A DNA stretch of 52,702 nt from Chloroflexota bacterium (GCA_025354985.1 JANXLU010000084.1:1-52702), one strand, 5' to 3'; shown: positions 15,722 through 24,485, counted from the stretch's first letter. Numbers and translations: made by a program. The notes: generated from the sequence alone by a model not told the origin.

Positions 15722-16858
15722 ATGGACATATTCTCCGGGCTGGTGTTTGGCCTGCCCACATTTTTGATTCTGCTTGGACCCTTGATGATCGTGCATGAGC
15801 TTGGTCACTTCTGGGCGGCCAAGCGCGCCGGCATTCGGGTCGAGGAATTCGGATTGGGTATTCCACCGCGGGCGCTAAAATTGTTTGAACGCAATGGCAC
15901 GGTCTTCTCGCTTAACTGGCTTCCCTTTGGCGCGTTTGTACGGATGACCGGCGAGGGCATGACCGACAACATGGATGATCCGGCCAGTTTCTCGCGTGCA
16001 TCCATCGGCTGGCGCTTTGTCACGATTTTCGCGGGCCCCTTCATGAACTTCATCGCTGCCATCCTGATCTTGTTTGCCGCAAATATGTTTGTAGCATCCA
16101 AACCCGTGCAGTTCGCGTATCGCATTGGCACGGTCAAACCCGGTAGTGTTGCCCAGCAAATGGGCGTGCAACCCGGGGATGTGCTCCTTGAGGCAAATGG
16201 CCAGGACATTACACTTGACGATGCCACACGGGTCAAATTTAACGAGGCCGGTGGCACACCGATCACACCAATTGCGCGCGCCGCAATTGGGCATGATTTT
16301 CAGTTGCTGGTGCAGCGTGGCGGGGTATTCTCGCGACATGGTGTGGCGTTGTCAGGCGCCATTCCAGCGACCGCAGACTCAAATGCACCTCTTGGCGTAT
16401 CGCTTGGGCTGAAGTCGATCCGCACCGAGCGGCTCAACTTCAGCGTGCCAGAGGCGTTTGGCAACAGCATCACCGAACTTGGTCGGGTGATGTCATTGAT
16501 GGTGCGCGTTCCAGCCGAGCTGATCAGCGGCCGCCTGCCAATCGCGCAGGCCCGCCCGGTCGGTCCAATAGGCATTACCCAGCTGGGCATGGAGATGGCG
16601 CGCGAAATTCCCGACCAGGGCCCCTATGACTTTGTACGTTTTGCAGCCATTCTCAGTATGTTGATCGGCGTAAGTAACTTGTTTCCGTTTCCAGCGCTTG
16701 ATGGCGGACGCCTTGCCTTTATCGCCTTGGAATGGCTGCGCGGCAAGCGCGTGGATCCACGACGCGAGCAATGGGTTCATGCCGCCGGAATGGCGTTTCT
16801 ATTGGGTACGTTTGTGTTGATCGCCGCGCTTGACATTCTGGCGCCGGCAATCCCCTAG
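15722..16858 (+). CDS. rseP: Site-2 intramembrane zinc metalloprotease, RseP/MucP-like
   Basis: Cleaves transmembrane substrates such as anti-sigma factors or remnant signal peptides inside the membrane. HELGH at residues 25-29 lies in the first membrane helix; a second helix (FAGPFMNFIAAILILFAANMF) follows, then a PDZ domain (about 125-200, with GSVAQQMGVQPGDVLLEANGQ), and the third conserved motif NLFPFPALDGGR in a late helix supplies the zinc-binding Asp. A final hydrophobic segment ends the 378-residue protein. ATG 15722 is preferred to the in-frame GTG 15713, which overlaps the -10-like box. A stable hairpin lies downstream. Confidence 0.93.
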   Translation: MDIFSGLVFGLPTFLILLGPLMIVHELGHFWAAKRAGIRVEEFGLGIPPRALKLFERNGTVFSLNWLPFGAFVRMTGEGMTDNMDDPASFSRASIGWRFVTIFAGPFMNFIAAILILFAANMFVASKPVQFAYRIGTVKPGSVAQQMGVQPGDVLLEANGQDITLDDATRVKFNEAGGTPITPIARAAIGHDFQLLVQRGGVFSRHGVALSGAIPATADSNAPLGVSLGLKSIRTERLNFSVPEAFGNSITELGRVMSLMVRVPAELISGRLPIAQARPVGPIGITQLGMEMAREIPDQGPYDFVRFAAILSMLIGVSNLFPFPALDGGRLAFIALEWLRGKRVDPRREQWVHAAGMAFLLGTFVLIAALDILAPAIP

Positions 16859-16912
16859 TTATCGGCTTTATTTGTCTCCAACAACAGTTTGCATGTGAGG
16901 AACAAGCGGCTC

Positions 16913-16947
16913 ATACGCGAGCCAGCGGTGTGTGCTGGCTCGCGTAT
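16913..16947 (+). terminator. Perfect 14-bp hairpin between rseP and the HEAT gene
   Basis: ATACGCGAGCCAGC (16913-16926) pairs perfectly with GCTGGCTCGCGTAT (16934-16947) around a 7-nt loop. No U tract follows. It lies 55 nt after the rseP stop and 32 nt before the next ATG, so it may end rseP, protect an mRNA end or act in the HEAT gene leader. Confidence 0.5.
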
Positions 16948-16979
16948 TGCGCATTAACCCCGGATGCAGGAGAAAAACA

Positions 16980-17960
16980 ATGGCAAAGAAAGTGAGCACT
17001 GTGAAGAAAGCGACATTTGCAGAGGCCCTGGCGGGCATTCAGGCAGAAGACTTCCCGGTCGCGCGCGTCCTGGAAGCCTTAAATGATATGACTCCGTCTG
17101 ACTTCAAGACATTTCAAGTTGTTTGGCCCACCATCCCGGACGAGAGGCGAAGTGATGTCATGCATGCGTTGCTCGCTGTCAACGCGCTCGAAGAAGGTTA
17201 TAAGTTTGACTTCACGGCAATATTTCGCCTGGCGCTGGCCGACCCGGATGAGCGGGTGCGCATTTATGGCGTTGAAGGTCTGGAGCCGGACGACTCGCCG
17301 TTGCTAATCAATATTTTTGCGCGCATGATGCGCGAGGACGCCTCCGAAATCGTCAAGGCCGCATGCGCCACCGCGCTTGGCAGGTACCTGTATTTGGGTG
17401 AACTTGAGGAGCTTGCGAAGATCGATCGCGACAAGGCATACTCGGCGCTGATGGGTGCGTTGCTAGTCGCCCCGCGAAACTCGTTATTTCATCATCGGGT
17501 CATCGAGTCCATCGGATTCGCCGACAATGAAGAGACCCGGACGATCCTTGCCGAAGCACACGATTCTGGAAGCGAAGACCTGCGTCTTAGCGCGATCACG
17601 GCAATGGGTCGCAGCGGCAATCAATTGTGGGCGCCGCGGCTGCTTGCCGATCTGGTCAGTGATTCAGCGGAGACGCGTGGACGGGCGGCGTGGGCGTGTG
17701 GCGAGACCTTTCTGGACGATGCCACTGGTGAGCTTGGTCGATTGATCCGCGAGGATCACGATCAGGAAGTTCAGCTGGCGGCAATCGAAGCGCTGGGAGA
17801 AATCGCCAGCGATGACGCGCGTGCCCTGCTCAAGCGCGCGACCGACAGCAAGGTCGAAGAGCTGGCACTGGCTGCCGAAGAGGCCCTGGAAAATGCCGAA
17901 ATGCTGGGTGACGTCCGCCAGATACTCGACACCATGGACGAGGAAGACCTGGCGGGCTGA
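16980..17960 (+). CDS. HEAT-repeat protein
   Basis: Likely a cytoplasmic protein-binding scaffold; no catalytic motif is visible. The 326-residue protein is built of helical pairs. Recognisable HEAT units include ALADPDERVRIYGVEGL, SGSEDLRLSAITAMGRSG, SDSAETRGRAAWACGE and REDHDQEVQLAAIEALGEIASDDA, so most of residues 85-310 is an alpha solenoid. The N-terminus is Lys-rich and the C-terminus acidic. AGGAG lies 7 nt before the ATG. The stop shares one base with the ATG of the following hydrolase, so the two genes are translationally coupled. Confidence 0.85.
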   Translation: MAKKVSTVKKATFAEALAGIQAEDFPVARVLEALNDMTPSDFKTFQVVWPTIPDERRSDVMHALLAVNALEEGYKFDFTAIFRLALADPDERVRIYGVEGLEPDDSPLLINIFARMMREDASEIVKAACATALGRYLYLGELEELAKIDRDKAYSALMGALLVAPRNSLFHHRVIESIGFADNEETRTILAEAHDSGSEDLRLSAITAMGRSGNQLWAPRLLADLVSDSAETRGRAAWACGETFLDDATGELGRLIREDHDQEVQLAAIEALGEIASDDARALLKRATDSKVEELALAAEEALENAEMLGDVRQILDTMDEEDLAG

Positions 17961-18790
17961 TGGCGTTTGAACCCAGCCTTCAAGAATTTGCGCGGGAGTC
18001 CGTGCAGCGCTGGAGCAGCCCGACGACACGGGACACGTCGGCGAAATCGCGCTCGCAATTGGCCGGCAGCACCCGGCATGTGATGTCCTATCGCGAAACG
18101 CTGAACTATCCTCACGATGAGGATCGCGCGGCGATTCCACTGTGTCTATTTGCCTGGGGTGGTCCGGCATCGCATTCCGTAATCCTGGCACATGGTTGGG
18201 AGTTGCAGGCCGGTCGTATGACACCGCTGGTGCGGCCCTTGCTGGCCGCGGGCTTTCGTGTCATCGCCGTTGATGCGCCTGCTCATGGTGAAAGCGGCGG
18301 AGCCGAGCTTAACCTCCCAAACTACGCCCGTGCAATACGTGCCGCCTGCGACTGGGCGGGCGGAGACGTCTCAATATTGGCCCATTCATTCGGGGGCACC
18401 GCCGCGCTCTGGCTTGCGGCGTTTGAGCCACCGCCAACGTTGCAAAGCGTCGTGACCATGGGTGCGGGTTCTGGCGCCGCCTATCTCAGCACGCACATCC
18501 TTCGCCACTTGGATGAGGCGCACCGGCGCGCATGGGTGGCGGAATTTGTGCGCCGGTTCGGCATGCCACCCTCCAGCTATAACATCGAAGCATTTGGAAG
18601 CCGCATCAGTGTACCGGTGCTGATCGCACATGACTCCAATGACAATGTGGTAAGCCCATCTCAAGCTGACCTGATCGCGGCACATGTGTGCAGTGTCAGG
18701 CGAATAGCCACTGATGGATTTGGGCACGTGGCGATGTTGCGCAGTCCGCAGCTTGCCACGCGCATTGTCGAATTTTTGGCAGACTGTTAA
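17960..18790 (+). CDS. Alpha/beta-hydrolase fold protein
   Basis: Probable esterase or related serine hydrolase of unknown substrate. The nucleophile elbow is AHSFGG (Ser near 135), with an oxyanion segment HGWELQAGRM near residue 80, the acid in AHDSNDNVV and the catalytic His in GFGHVAML near the C-terminus. The early residues 1-55 are an extension before the first strand. 276 residues. It overlaps the HEAT gene by one base, implying shared expression and perhaps a shared task. Its last codons carry the candidate promoter of ettA. Confidence 0.85.
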   Translation: MAFEPSLQEFARESVQRWSSPTTRDTSAKSRSQLAGSTRHVMSYRETLNYPHDEDRAAIPLCLFAWGGPASHSVILAHGWELQAGRMTPLVRPLLAAGFRVIAVDAPAHGESGGAELNLPNYARAIRAACDWAGGDVSILAHSFGGTAALWLAAFEPPPTLQSVVTMGAGSGAAYLSTHILRHLDEAHRRAWVAEFVRRFGMPPSSYNIEAFGSRISVPVLIAHDSNDNVVSPSQADLIAAHVCSVRRIATDGFGHVAMLRSPQLATRIVEFLADC

Positions 18791-18793
18791 AAT
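18765..18793 (+). promoter_or_regulatory. Candidate promoter of ettA
   Basis: TTGTCG (18765-18770), 17-nt spacer, TAAAAT (18788-18793), overlapping the end of the hydrolase gene. It predicts a leader of about 84 nt that contains the following hairpin. Confidence 0.5.
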
Positions 18794-18823
18794 ATATCTG
18801 CTTTCAACCCAAACACAAACTGG

Positions 18824-18876
18824 CACCCCGTCGGCACTTTCAGGCATTGGCCTTAGCTGGCCGATGGGGTGTTTTT
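18824..18876 (+). terminator. Terminator-like hairpin immediately before ettA; possible attenuator
   Basis: CACCCCGTCGGC (18824-18835) pairs with GCCGATGGGGTG (18860-18871) over 12 bp including one G-U, followed by TTTTT (18872-18876). The ettA ATG is only 7 nt further. A second hairpin, TTGGCC (18847-18852) with GGCCGA (18859-18864), would compete for the 3' arm. No promoter fits between the T run and the ATG, so transcripts of ettA must read through this element. Confidence 0.65.
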
Positions 18877-18883
18877 GCCGAAT

Positions 18884-20560
18884 ATGTCAACCGAAACCAA
18901 CAAGATTATTTATTCCATGGTGCGCGTCGGGCGCATTCATCCACCGCAAAAGCAGGTGCTCCGCGACATTTCTCTGGGCTTCTACCTTGGCGCCAAGATC
19001 GGCGTGCTGGGTCTAAACGGCGCGGGCAAAAGCACCCTGCTGCGGATCATGGCTGGTGTCGATGACGGTTACATTGGCGAGACAGTGCTCGCCCCGGGCT
19101 ACACCCGCGGCCTGCTGGAACAGGAGCCCAAACTAGACGAGAGCAAGACGGTTAAGGAAGTGGTTCAGGAGGCCGTGCAACCTTTGGTGGACATGCTCAA
19201 GGCATTCGAAGCGGTCAATGAAAAGTTTGGCGAGCCCGATGCCGACTTTGATAAGCTCCTGGCTGAACAGGCCCACCTGCAGGAAGAGCTTGACAAGCAC
19301 GATGCCTGGACGCTGGACCAGAAGCTTGAACAGGCCATGGAGGCCTTGCGCTGCCCACCCAGCGACAGCCCAATTACCAACCTAAGCGGCGGCGAAAAGC
19401 GCCGCGTCGCGCTCACCCGCTTGTTGCTTCAAGAGCCCGACATCCTGTTGCTCGACGAGCCAACCAACCACCTGGACGCCGAGTCGATCGGTTGGTTGGA
19501 GCGCCATCTGCGCGATTACAAGGGCACGGTTATCGCCGTCACCCACGACCGCTACTTTCTGGACAACGTGGCCGAATGGATTCTTGAGTTGGATCGCGGT
19601 TACGGAATTCCATTCAAGGGCAATTACTCAAACTGGCTCGATCAAAAAAGCAAGCGACTGGCTCTTGAAGAAAAAGCGGATGACAAGCGTCTAAAGACGC
19701 TTGATCGCGAGCTTGAATGGATTAAAGCCAGCCCACGTGCGCGCCAGGCCAAAAGTAAGGCCCGCGTGACCGCGTATGAATCATTGCTAAACCAGGAGAG
19801 CGAGAAGCGCCGCGAGGAGCTTGAAATCTACATCCCACCGGGACCGCGCCTTGGTGACATCGTGATCGAAGCCAAAAATATCGCCAAGAGCTATGGCGAC
19901 AACCTGCTCTATTCAAACCTGACGTTTACGATCCCGCCCGGTGGGATCGTGGGCATCATCGGTGCAAACGGCGTGGGAAAGACCACCCTGCTGCGTATGG
20001 TGATCGGTTCGGAGCAGCCGGACGCCGGCACGTTTAAGGTTGGCGAAACCGTCAAGCTTGGCTATGTCGACCAAAACCGCACGCTGGACCCCAGCAAAAA
20101 CGTATGGGAGGAAATTAGTGGTGGAGAAGATTACTTGCAACTCGGGACCCGCCGAATGATGAGCCGGGCATATGTTGCGGCATTTAACTTTATCGGTGCC
20201 GATCAGCAGAAGAAAGTCGGGGTGCTCTCCGGTGGTGAGCGTAACCGCGTCCACCTGGCCAAAATGCTCACCCAAGGCGCAAACGTCATGCTCCTGGACG
20301 AGCCAACCAACGACCTGGACGTTAACACCCTCCGTGCGCTTGAAGACGCGCTGACCGAATTTGCCGGCACCGCGGTCATTGTCAGCCACGACCGTTGGTT
20401 TTTGGATCGCGTGACCACCCACACCATGGCCTTTGAAGAGGATGGAAACGTGCAATGGTTCGTGGGAACAGTAAGTGAATATGAGGCCGATCGACGCAAG
20501 CGCCTTGGTATTGCCGCCGACCAGCCCCACCGCGTCACCCACCGCAAGCTAAAGGGCTAA
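18884..20560 (+). CDS. ettA: Energy-dependent translational throttle protein EttA (ABC-F)
   Basis: ABC-F ATPase that binds the ribosomal E site and gates the first elongation steps according to ATP/ADP. The 558 residues carry two ABC domains: first Walker A GLNGAGKST (about 43-51), LSGGEKRRVALTRLLL and LLLDEPTNHLD; second GANGVGKTT, LSGGERNRVHLAKML and LLDEPTNDLD. The inter-domain linker includes the KGNYSNWLDQKSKRL stretch typical of the P-site-interacting motif. The opening YSMVRVGRIHPPQKQVLRDISLGF matches EttA rather than other ABC-F groups. ATG 18884 is chosen because the in-frame GTG at 18869 lies inside the hairpin stem. There is no good Shine-Dalgarno site. Confidence 0.93.
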   Translation: MSTETNKIIYSMVRVGRIHPPQKQVLRDISLGFYLGAKIGVLGLNGAGKSTLLRIMAGVDDGYIGETVLAPGYTRGLLEQEPKLDESKTVKEVVQEAVQPLVDMLKAFEAVNEKFGEPDADFDKLLAEQAHLQEELDKHDAWTLDQKLEQAMEALRCPPSDSPITNLSGGEKRRVALTRLLLQEPDILLLDEPTNHLDAESIGWLERHLRDYKGTVIAVTHDRYFLDNVAEWILELDRGYGIPFKGNYSNWLDQKSKRLALEEKADDKRLKTLDRELEWIKASPRARQAKSKARVTAYESLLNQESEKRREELEIYIPPGPRLGDIVIEAKNIAKSYGDNLLYSNLTFTIPPGGIVGIIGANGVGKTTLLRMVIGSEQPDAGTFKVGETVKLGYVDQNRTLDPSKNVWEEISGGEDYLQLGTRRMMSRAYVAAFNFIGADQQKKVGVLSGGERNRVHLAKMLTQGANVMLLDEPTNDLDVNTLRALEDALTEFAGTAVIVSHDRWFLDRVTTHTMAFEEDGNVQWFVGTVSEYEADRRKRLGIAADQPHRVTHRKLKG

Positions 20561-20572
20561 CGCATATGAAGC

Positions 20573-20603
20573 GCGGGCATCTTGAACATTACAAGATGCC
20601 CGC
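20573..20603. terminator. Hairpin between converging ettA and VOC genes
   Basis: GCGGGCATCTTG (20573-20584) pairs perfectly with CAAGATGCCCGC (20592-20603) around a 7-nt loop. It lies 12 nt from both stops, so it can serve both strands. No U tract in either direction. Confidence 0.65.
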
Positions 20604-20615
20604 CCGCCGCCGCTA

Positions 20616-21029
20616 CTATGCCTTTGGCCGCTCGCTCTTGCTAAACCAATTTCCACATCCATCACGAAACAAGGCTTCTGTCCCGTAAAACTGCTTTATC
20701 GGCGGCTGTAGGAATTCAACTCCCTTGGCTTTCATGTCTTCGTAGGTCGCCTGGCAATCATCGCAATCTAACACGCCTGCGCCCATCAGGTTGTTTTCCA
20801 AGAGGTATTTGCGCGCTGCGAGCCCTTCCTCACTCATGCTACCCGGCATCGGAATATATAGCGTAATTTCGAGCTTTGGATCTTGTGGCGCATGCAAAGT
20901 CAACCAACGGAATCCATTGTCCATCGTGAAGTCCGTGGCTACCTTGAACCCCAATTTCGTGACGTAAAAGTCGTAGGCCTTGTCAATATCCAAAACGTTG
21001 ATCGTCGCGTGAGACATGTGTGTAATCAT
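20616..21029 (-). CDS. VOC (glyoxalase/bleomycin-resistance fold) protein
   Basis: Metal-dependent VOC-fold enzyme or binding protein; substrate unknown. The 137-residue protein shows two beta-alpha-beta-beta-beta halves: SHATINVLDIDKAYDFYVTKLGFKV begins the first, and CQATYEDMKAKGVEF with GTEALFRDGCGNWF the second, the latter being the usual metal-ligand strand region. The ATG at 21029 is chosen because AGGA lies 7 nt upstream; an in-frame start at 21068 lacks a site. It is the last gene of the minus-strand TetR-TgpA-AraC-VOC group. Confidence 0.85.
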   Translation of the reverse strand: MITHMSHATINVLDIDKAYDFYVTKLGFKVATDFTMDNGFRWLTLHAPQDPKLEITLYIPMPGSMSEEGLAARKYLLENNLMGAGVLDCDDCQATYEDMKAKGVEFLQPPIKQFYGTEALFRDGCGNWFSKSERPKA

Positions 21030-21090
21030 GGTTATTTCCTGTGACCCACACGTTACCCGATGATGCACTCAGGCGCATATCGAAAATTGC

Positions 21091-21489
21091 TCAGACACCT
21101 TCCATTTGAATTCCTGCAGCGCATAAGAAACAATAAGGCACATACCGTTGGGCCAGATACTGGCGCATCGCGCGTGCGCGATAACGGGCCGGGGTCTGCC
21201 CCACCCGCCTACGAAACAGCGCGCTAAATGAACTTGGGCTCGAAAAGCCGACGTCCACGCAAGCTCGGATGACAGCGGTGCCTTGTGCAAGCAGCAACCG
21301 TGCCGCACGGATGCGGCATTCCATTGCAAATTGATGGGGGGTGATTCCATATGCACTGGCAAACGCCCGAATAAAGTAGAACCACGACAGATGCGTCTGC
21401 CGGGATAATTCTGCAATATCCAAGGTCTCTACAAAATGTCGCTCAATGTGTGCCCGTGCAAGTACCAGGCAGTGTGTTTCGGCGCTCAT
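21091..21489 (-). CDS. AraC-type DNA-binding protein, stand-alone HTH domain
   Basis: Transcription regulator made almost only of the AraC DNA-binding domain (132 residues). Both helix-turn-helix units are visible: LDIAELSRQTHLSWFYFIRAFASAYG and VIRACVDVGFSSPSSFSALFRRRVGQTPARYR. There is no sensor domain, so a signal is either bound by this domain or supplied otherwise. The ATG at 21489 overlaps the stop of the transglutaminase gene (ATGA), a translational coupling signal. A VOC gene follows; small AraC proteins beside VOC genes are a known pairing. Its target is unknown. Confidence 0.88.
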   Translation of the reverse strand: MSAETHCLVLARAHIERHFVETLDIAELSRQTHLSWFYFIRAFASAYGITPHQFAMECRIRAARLLLAQGTAVIRACVDVGFSSPSSFSALFRRRVGQTPARYRARAMRQYLAQRYVPYCFLCAAGIQMEGV

Positions 21490-23777
21490 TCTTCCTGTTT
21501 TTTTTGCAGACCCAGTTTGGCCTTTAGCCAGGTCCACCTAAACTCGCCCAGCACCCGTTTAAGCAAAAGCATCGCCCGCCCCTCGTCATCGGCAACATCA
21601 TCAGGCATGGGCGCACGAGGGCCAAACTTACCGGCCACATACAACTCAGTAATCGCCCGTGACGGCAGTTCAGTCCGCGGTGCGCGGCGCGCCAACTGCT
21701 GTGCCTGCTCATAAGGCGTCACGCTTGCGCCAATGCCCAGCCAACTTGCCCACCGGCTGAGCACTGCATAGGCCTTGGCAGCCGGCGCATACATTGACAG
21801 GCCGCGCGTCTCAGCATATCGAACGCCAAGAATAGCCAGCACCATCAACAGCGCGGCGCCCAGCACAAACGGCAACACCACGGCCAAAACCGCAAATATC
21901 GCGGCCAATACACTCAGTGCTTCCGCGACGAGTCCTGTGGGATCGGGCGTCTGCCGTTCCGCTGGTTTTGGAACAGCCGTGGGCTGCGGGGTCTCTCCCG
22001 GTGCGAGCGTGGGTGTTGGCGCAATAGTCGGGGTTGAAACCGCAGTCGGTTGCGCCTGGGGCTCGCTTGATCGGGAAATTGGGGCCTGCCCGGCGGTCGG
22101 TTCAAAATTTACCCAGCCATAGCTTGGGAAGAAAGCCTCGACCCAGGCGTGCCGATCACGCTGCAGCACGCTATACGAAGTCAGGTCGCCACCCAATTCG
22201 TTGCGCTGGGGCTGGCCTTGGGCAAAGCCTTCGACCAGACGCGATGGAATGCCTTGCGAGCGCAGCATCATGGTCATGGCCGTGGCGTAGTACGTGCAAT
22301 AGGCGCGCTTGATATCAAACAAAATATAGTCGCTGCCTTCCACACCGACTGGCGGGGCCGGAATGTTTTCATCGTAGGCGATATTTTTGCGCAAATATTG
22401 TTCGATGCTGACCGCCTTGTCAAAGGCCGTCCGATCCGCACTGGTTATTTGCGCCGCCAGATCGCGCACGCGGCGCGGGACGTTTGCAGGCACTGTCAAA
22501 TACTTCTGTGTCACCCATGCCGGATAAACAGTTGGCGCGCGCCGCAATTTGTCAACCTCTGCAGTGCTGACGGACCCAATGGTGGAGAACGACGCCCCGG
22601 TTTGCAACGCCGAAGCGACGCGTATCTGCACAATTTCATTGGGCGCAGTGCGCGACCCGTTCACCACCATTTGGCTTGCCAAGCTGGCATTGAGCGGCTG
22701 GCCGGTGGTGTAGAGGCTGTCGGTGCCGCGTGCCAGCACAAACTGCGCCGATACCGCCGTGCGGCTTAGGTATCCGGTCACCGAAACAACGCTTTTGCTG
22801 GCCGCCGTATCAACAAAGTCCGACAGTGTGTTGCGCCACTTGGCGCCGTCATATGCGTCAAACGAGCGCGCCCGCCAATAGTTGCGAACGTCGTTCCGCG
22901 CGAGCACGGACATCACTGGGTCGGTTGGCAGGTCGCGCGGACCGCCCAGCACCAGATCGGTCGAAAACTCCTCAGACGGCTTGATGTTGTAATTGCGAAT
23001 ACCGCTAAACAACCGCCCAATTTCCTGTTGGGTTTCGCTGTAGGGCTGGCTCAGTCTGTTAAAAAACTCCTGCGCACTTTGCCCCTGCGCCAAATCCGGC
23101 ACCTGCCAGGCAAGCAGGATTGCTATAAGGCCGATCGCCATTCCGGCAAAGCCAAGAATACCGCGAAGATTGGTGGCATAACGCATCCGCATGCTTTGCC
23201 ACACCTCCTCTCGCTGACTTACGAATGAATTGACCAACAGTGCAATCACCGCAAGCAAAAACACCGCCAGATACACATCCAAGTTGTTCTTGCCACTGTA
23301 GTAATAGACGTTGCAGAACAATACAAAGCCTGTGGGCAGGATTACATGCCAAACCCGGTTGTGCCGAAACGTGTACCATGCCGCGGAATATGCAAACAGC
23401 CAGGTCACACCGACCACAATGATGAAGAAGTGCAGAGTCTCACGCGTGGCCCCGCGGTGCAGCGCTTGGTAGATCACATCGTTCAGTCGCTGTCCCATTC
23501 CGAGAATGCGCTCGCGCCAAGTGAGCCCGCGGGCAAATTGTTCGCTTAGACCGGCTGCAAGCCCAACCACAAACGTTCCATACATCGCGGCGGTCAGGTG
23601 TGCCGTCCAACTCGGGAAATTGCTGTAGCTCAGCGCCGCACCTGCAACCAATCCTGCCACCGCCACCCAACCGGCAATCGCCAACCCTGGCATCCACTCC
23701 GCAGCGGCTATCGCATTGGTGGTCGCCAGCATCATGGCCAGCAGCGCATAAAAGATGACGAGCTTTGAGTTTCGCAT
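21486..23777 (-). CDS. TgpA-like membrane transglutaminase-fold protein
   Basis: Membrane protein with a periplasmic or extracellular transglutaminase-like (cysteine protease fold) domain. About six hydrophobic segments occupy residues 1-225. The catalytic core has Cys494 in RAYCTYYATAMTMMLRSQGIPSR, His543 in DRHAWVEAFF and the acidic residue in WVNFEPTAG (Glu559, in place of the more common Asp). A Pro/Thr-rich linker (about 565-620) leads to one more membrane helix (about 625-655) and a cytoplasmic DUF4129-like tail. 763 residues. Its ATG directly abuts the TetR stop, and its end overlaps the AraC gene. Usual partners of this family (MoxR ATPase, DUF58 protein) are absent here. Confidence 0.9.
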   Translation of the reverse strand: MRNSKLVIFYALLAMMLATTNAIAAAEWMPGLAIAGWVAVAGLVAGAALSYSNFPSWTAHLTAAMYGTFVVGLAAGLSEQFARGLTWRERILGMGQRLNDVIYQALHRGATRETLHFFIIVVGVTWLFAYSAAWYTFRHNRVWHVILPTGFVLFCNVYYYSGKNNLDVYLAVFLLAVIALLVNSFVSQREEVWQSMRMRYATNLRGILGFAGMAIGLIAILLAWQVPDLAQGQSAQEFFNRLSQPYSETQQEIGRLFSGIRNYNIKPSEEFSTDLVLGGPRDLPTDPVMSVLARNDVRNYWRARSFDAYDGAKWRNTLSDFVDTAASKSVVSVTGYLSRTAVSAQFVLARGTDSLYTTGQPLNASLASQMVVNGSRTAPNEIVQIRVASALQTGASFSTIGSVSTAEVDKLRRAPTVYPAWVTQKYLTVPANVPRRVRDLAAQITSADRTAFDKAVSIEQYLRKNIAYDENIPAPPVGVEGSDYILFDIKRAYCTYYATAMTMMLRSQGIPSRLVEGFAQGQPQRNELGGDLTSYSVLQRDRHAWVEAFFPSYGWVNFEPTAGQAPISRSSEPQAQPTAVSTPTIAPTPTLAPGETPQPTAVPKPAERQTPDPTGLVAEALSVLAAIFAVLAVVLPFVLGAALLMVLAILGVRYAETRGLSMYAPAAKAYAVLSRWASWLGIGASVTPYEQAQQLARRAPRTELPSRAITELYVAGKFGPRAPMPDDVADDEGRAMLLLKRVLGEFRWTWLKAKLGLQKKQEE

Positions 23778-24437
23778 TTAGTCCATCAAATGTATCGATG
23801 GATGATGAGCGCCGCCTAACAGGCCGTTCAGCACGTGATCAGCGAGGTGGTCGATAAAGTCATCATTCAGCGGCAAATGACGCACCAGCATCCGGTAATA
23901 AATTGGGCCGTATAGTGCGTCCATGACCACATTTAGATCCAGATTCGCCCGCAACTCACCTTGATCCATCCCACGTTGCAATACGCGTCGCGTATCCTCA
24001 CGGCGGATCAATATCCAATGATTCAGCAATGCATCGGCCACGGTGGGGTCGTCTTGCGCTTCCGCAACAAGCGCGGCGATGACCCGCCCACTCTTCCCGC
24101 TGAAGGCGCGCGCCAGTGCCCGCATCTGTAATCGCAGGTCTTCGCTCACCGGTCCGCTATGCAAAAAACCAATCGTTGACGCGGTTTGCTGCAAGAAACG
24201 TTCGGTGATAATGGCGGCCTTGTTATGCCAGTGCCGGTAGATGGTTGCCTTGCTTACTCCCGCACGCGCCGCAATCGCCTCCATGGTCACCGCCCGAAAA
24301 CCGTGTTTGTCAAGCAACTCACCCGCTGCATTCAAGATGGCTTGATGTGCAACAGTACTGCGCGGCCGTCCCGCGCCCAATGTTTGAACTACTTTGCGCG
24401 TGGTTTTTGCTTGGATCACGATACAAATTCTATCCAT
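23778..24437 (-). CDS. TetR/AcrR-family transcriptional repressor
   Basis: Ligand-responsive repressor. The N-terminal HTH is classic: AILNAAGELLDKHGFRAVTMEAIAARAGVSKATIYRHWHNKAAII. The C-terminal helical ligand domain (about 75-219) is of the TetR_C type with a dimerising region near LDLNVVMDALYGPIYYRML. ATG 24437 is chosen (219 residues): the consensus promoter for the divergent operon would otherwise lie inside this gene; a start at 24470 remains possible. A perfect palindrome at 24486-24510 is the likely operator. It is the first gene of a minus-strand operon with the transglutaminase gene. Confidence 0.9.
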   Translation of the reverse strand: MDRICIVIQAKTTRKVVQTLGAGRPRSTVAHQAILNAAGELLDKHGFRAVTMEAIAARAGVSKATIYRHWHNKAAIITERFLQQTASTIGFLHSGPVSEDLRLQMRALARAFSGKSGRVIAALVAEAQDDPTVADALLNHWILIRREDTRRVLQRGMDQGELRANLDLNVVMDALYGPIYYRMLVRHLPLNDDFIDHLADHVLNGLLGGAHHPSIHLMD

Positions 24438-24452
24438 TGCCCCATTTACACC

Positions 24453-24481
24453 TTGACAAACGTCTTCCATGGCCCTAAACT
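24453..24481 (+). promoter_or_regulatory. Consensus promoter of the VOC-PPOX-monooxygenase operon
   Basis: TTGACA (24453-24458), 17-nt spacer, TAAACT (24476-24481). The predicted transcription start near 24488 falls inside the TetR-type palindrome. A second, weaker box TACAAC (24511-24516) lies 6 nt before the ATG. Confidence 0.7.
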
Positions 24482-24485
24482 TCGG

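Noticed and set aside
19913-20542. 209-codon frame antisense to ettA
   Set aside because: Shadow of the second ABC domain; no motif.
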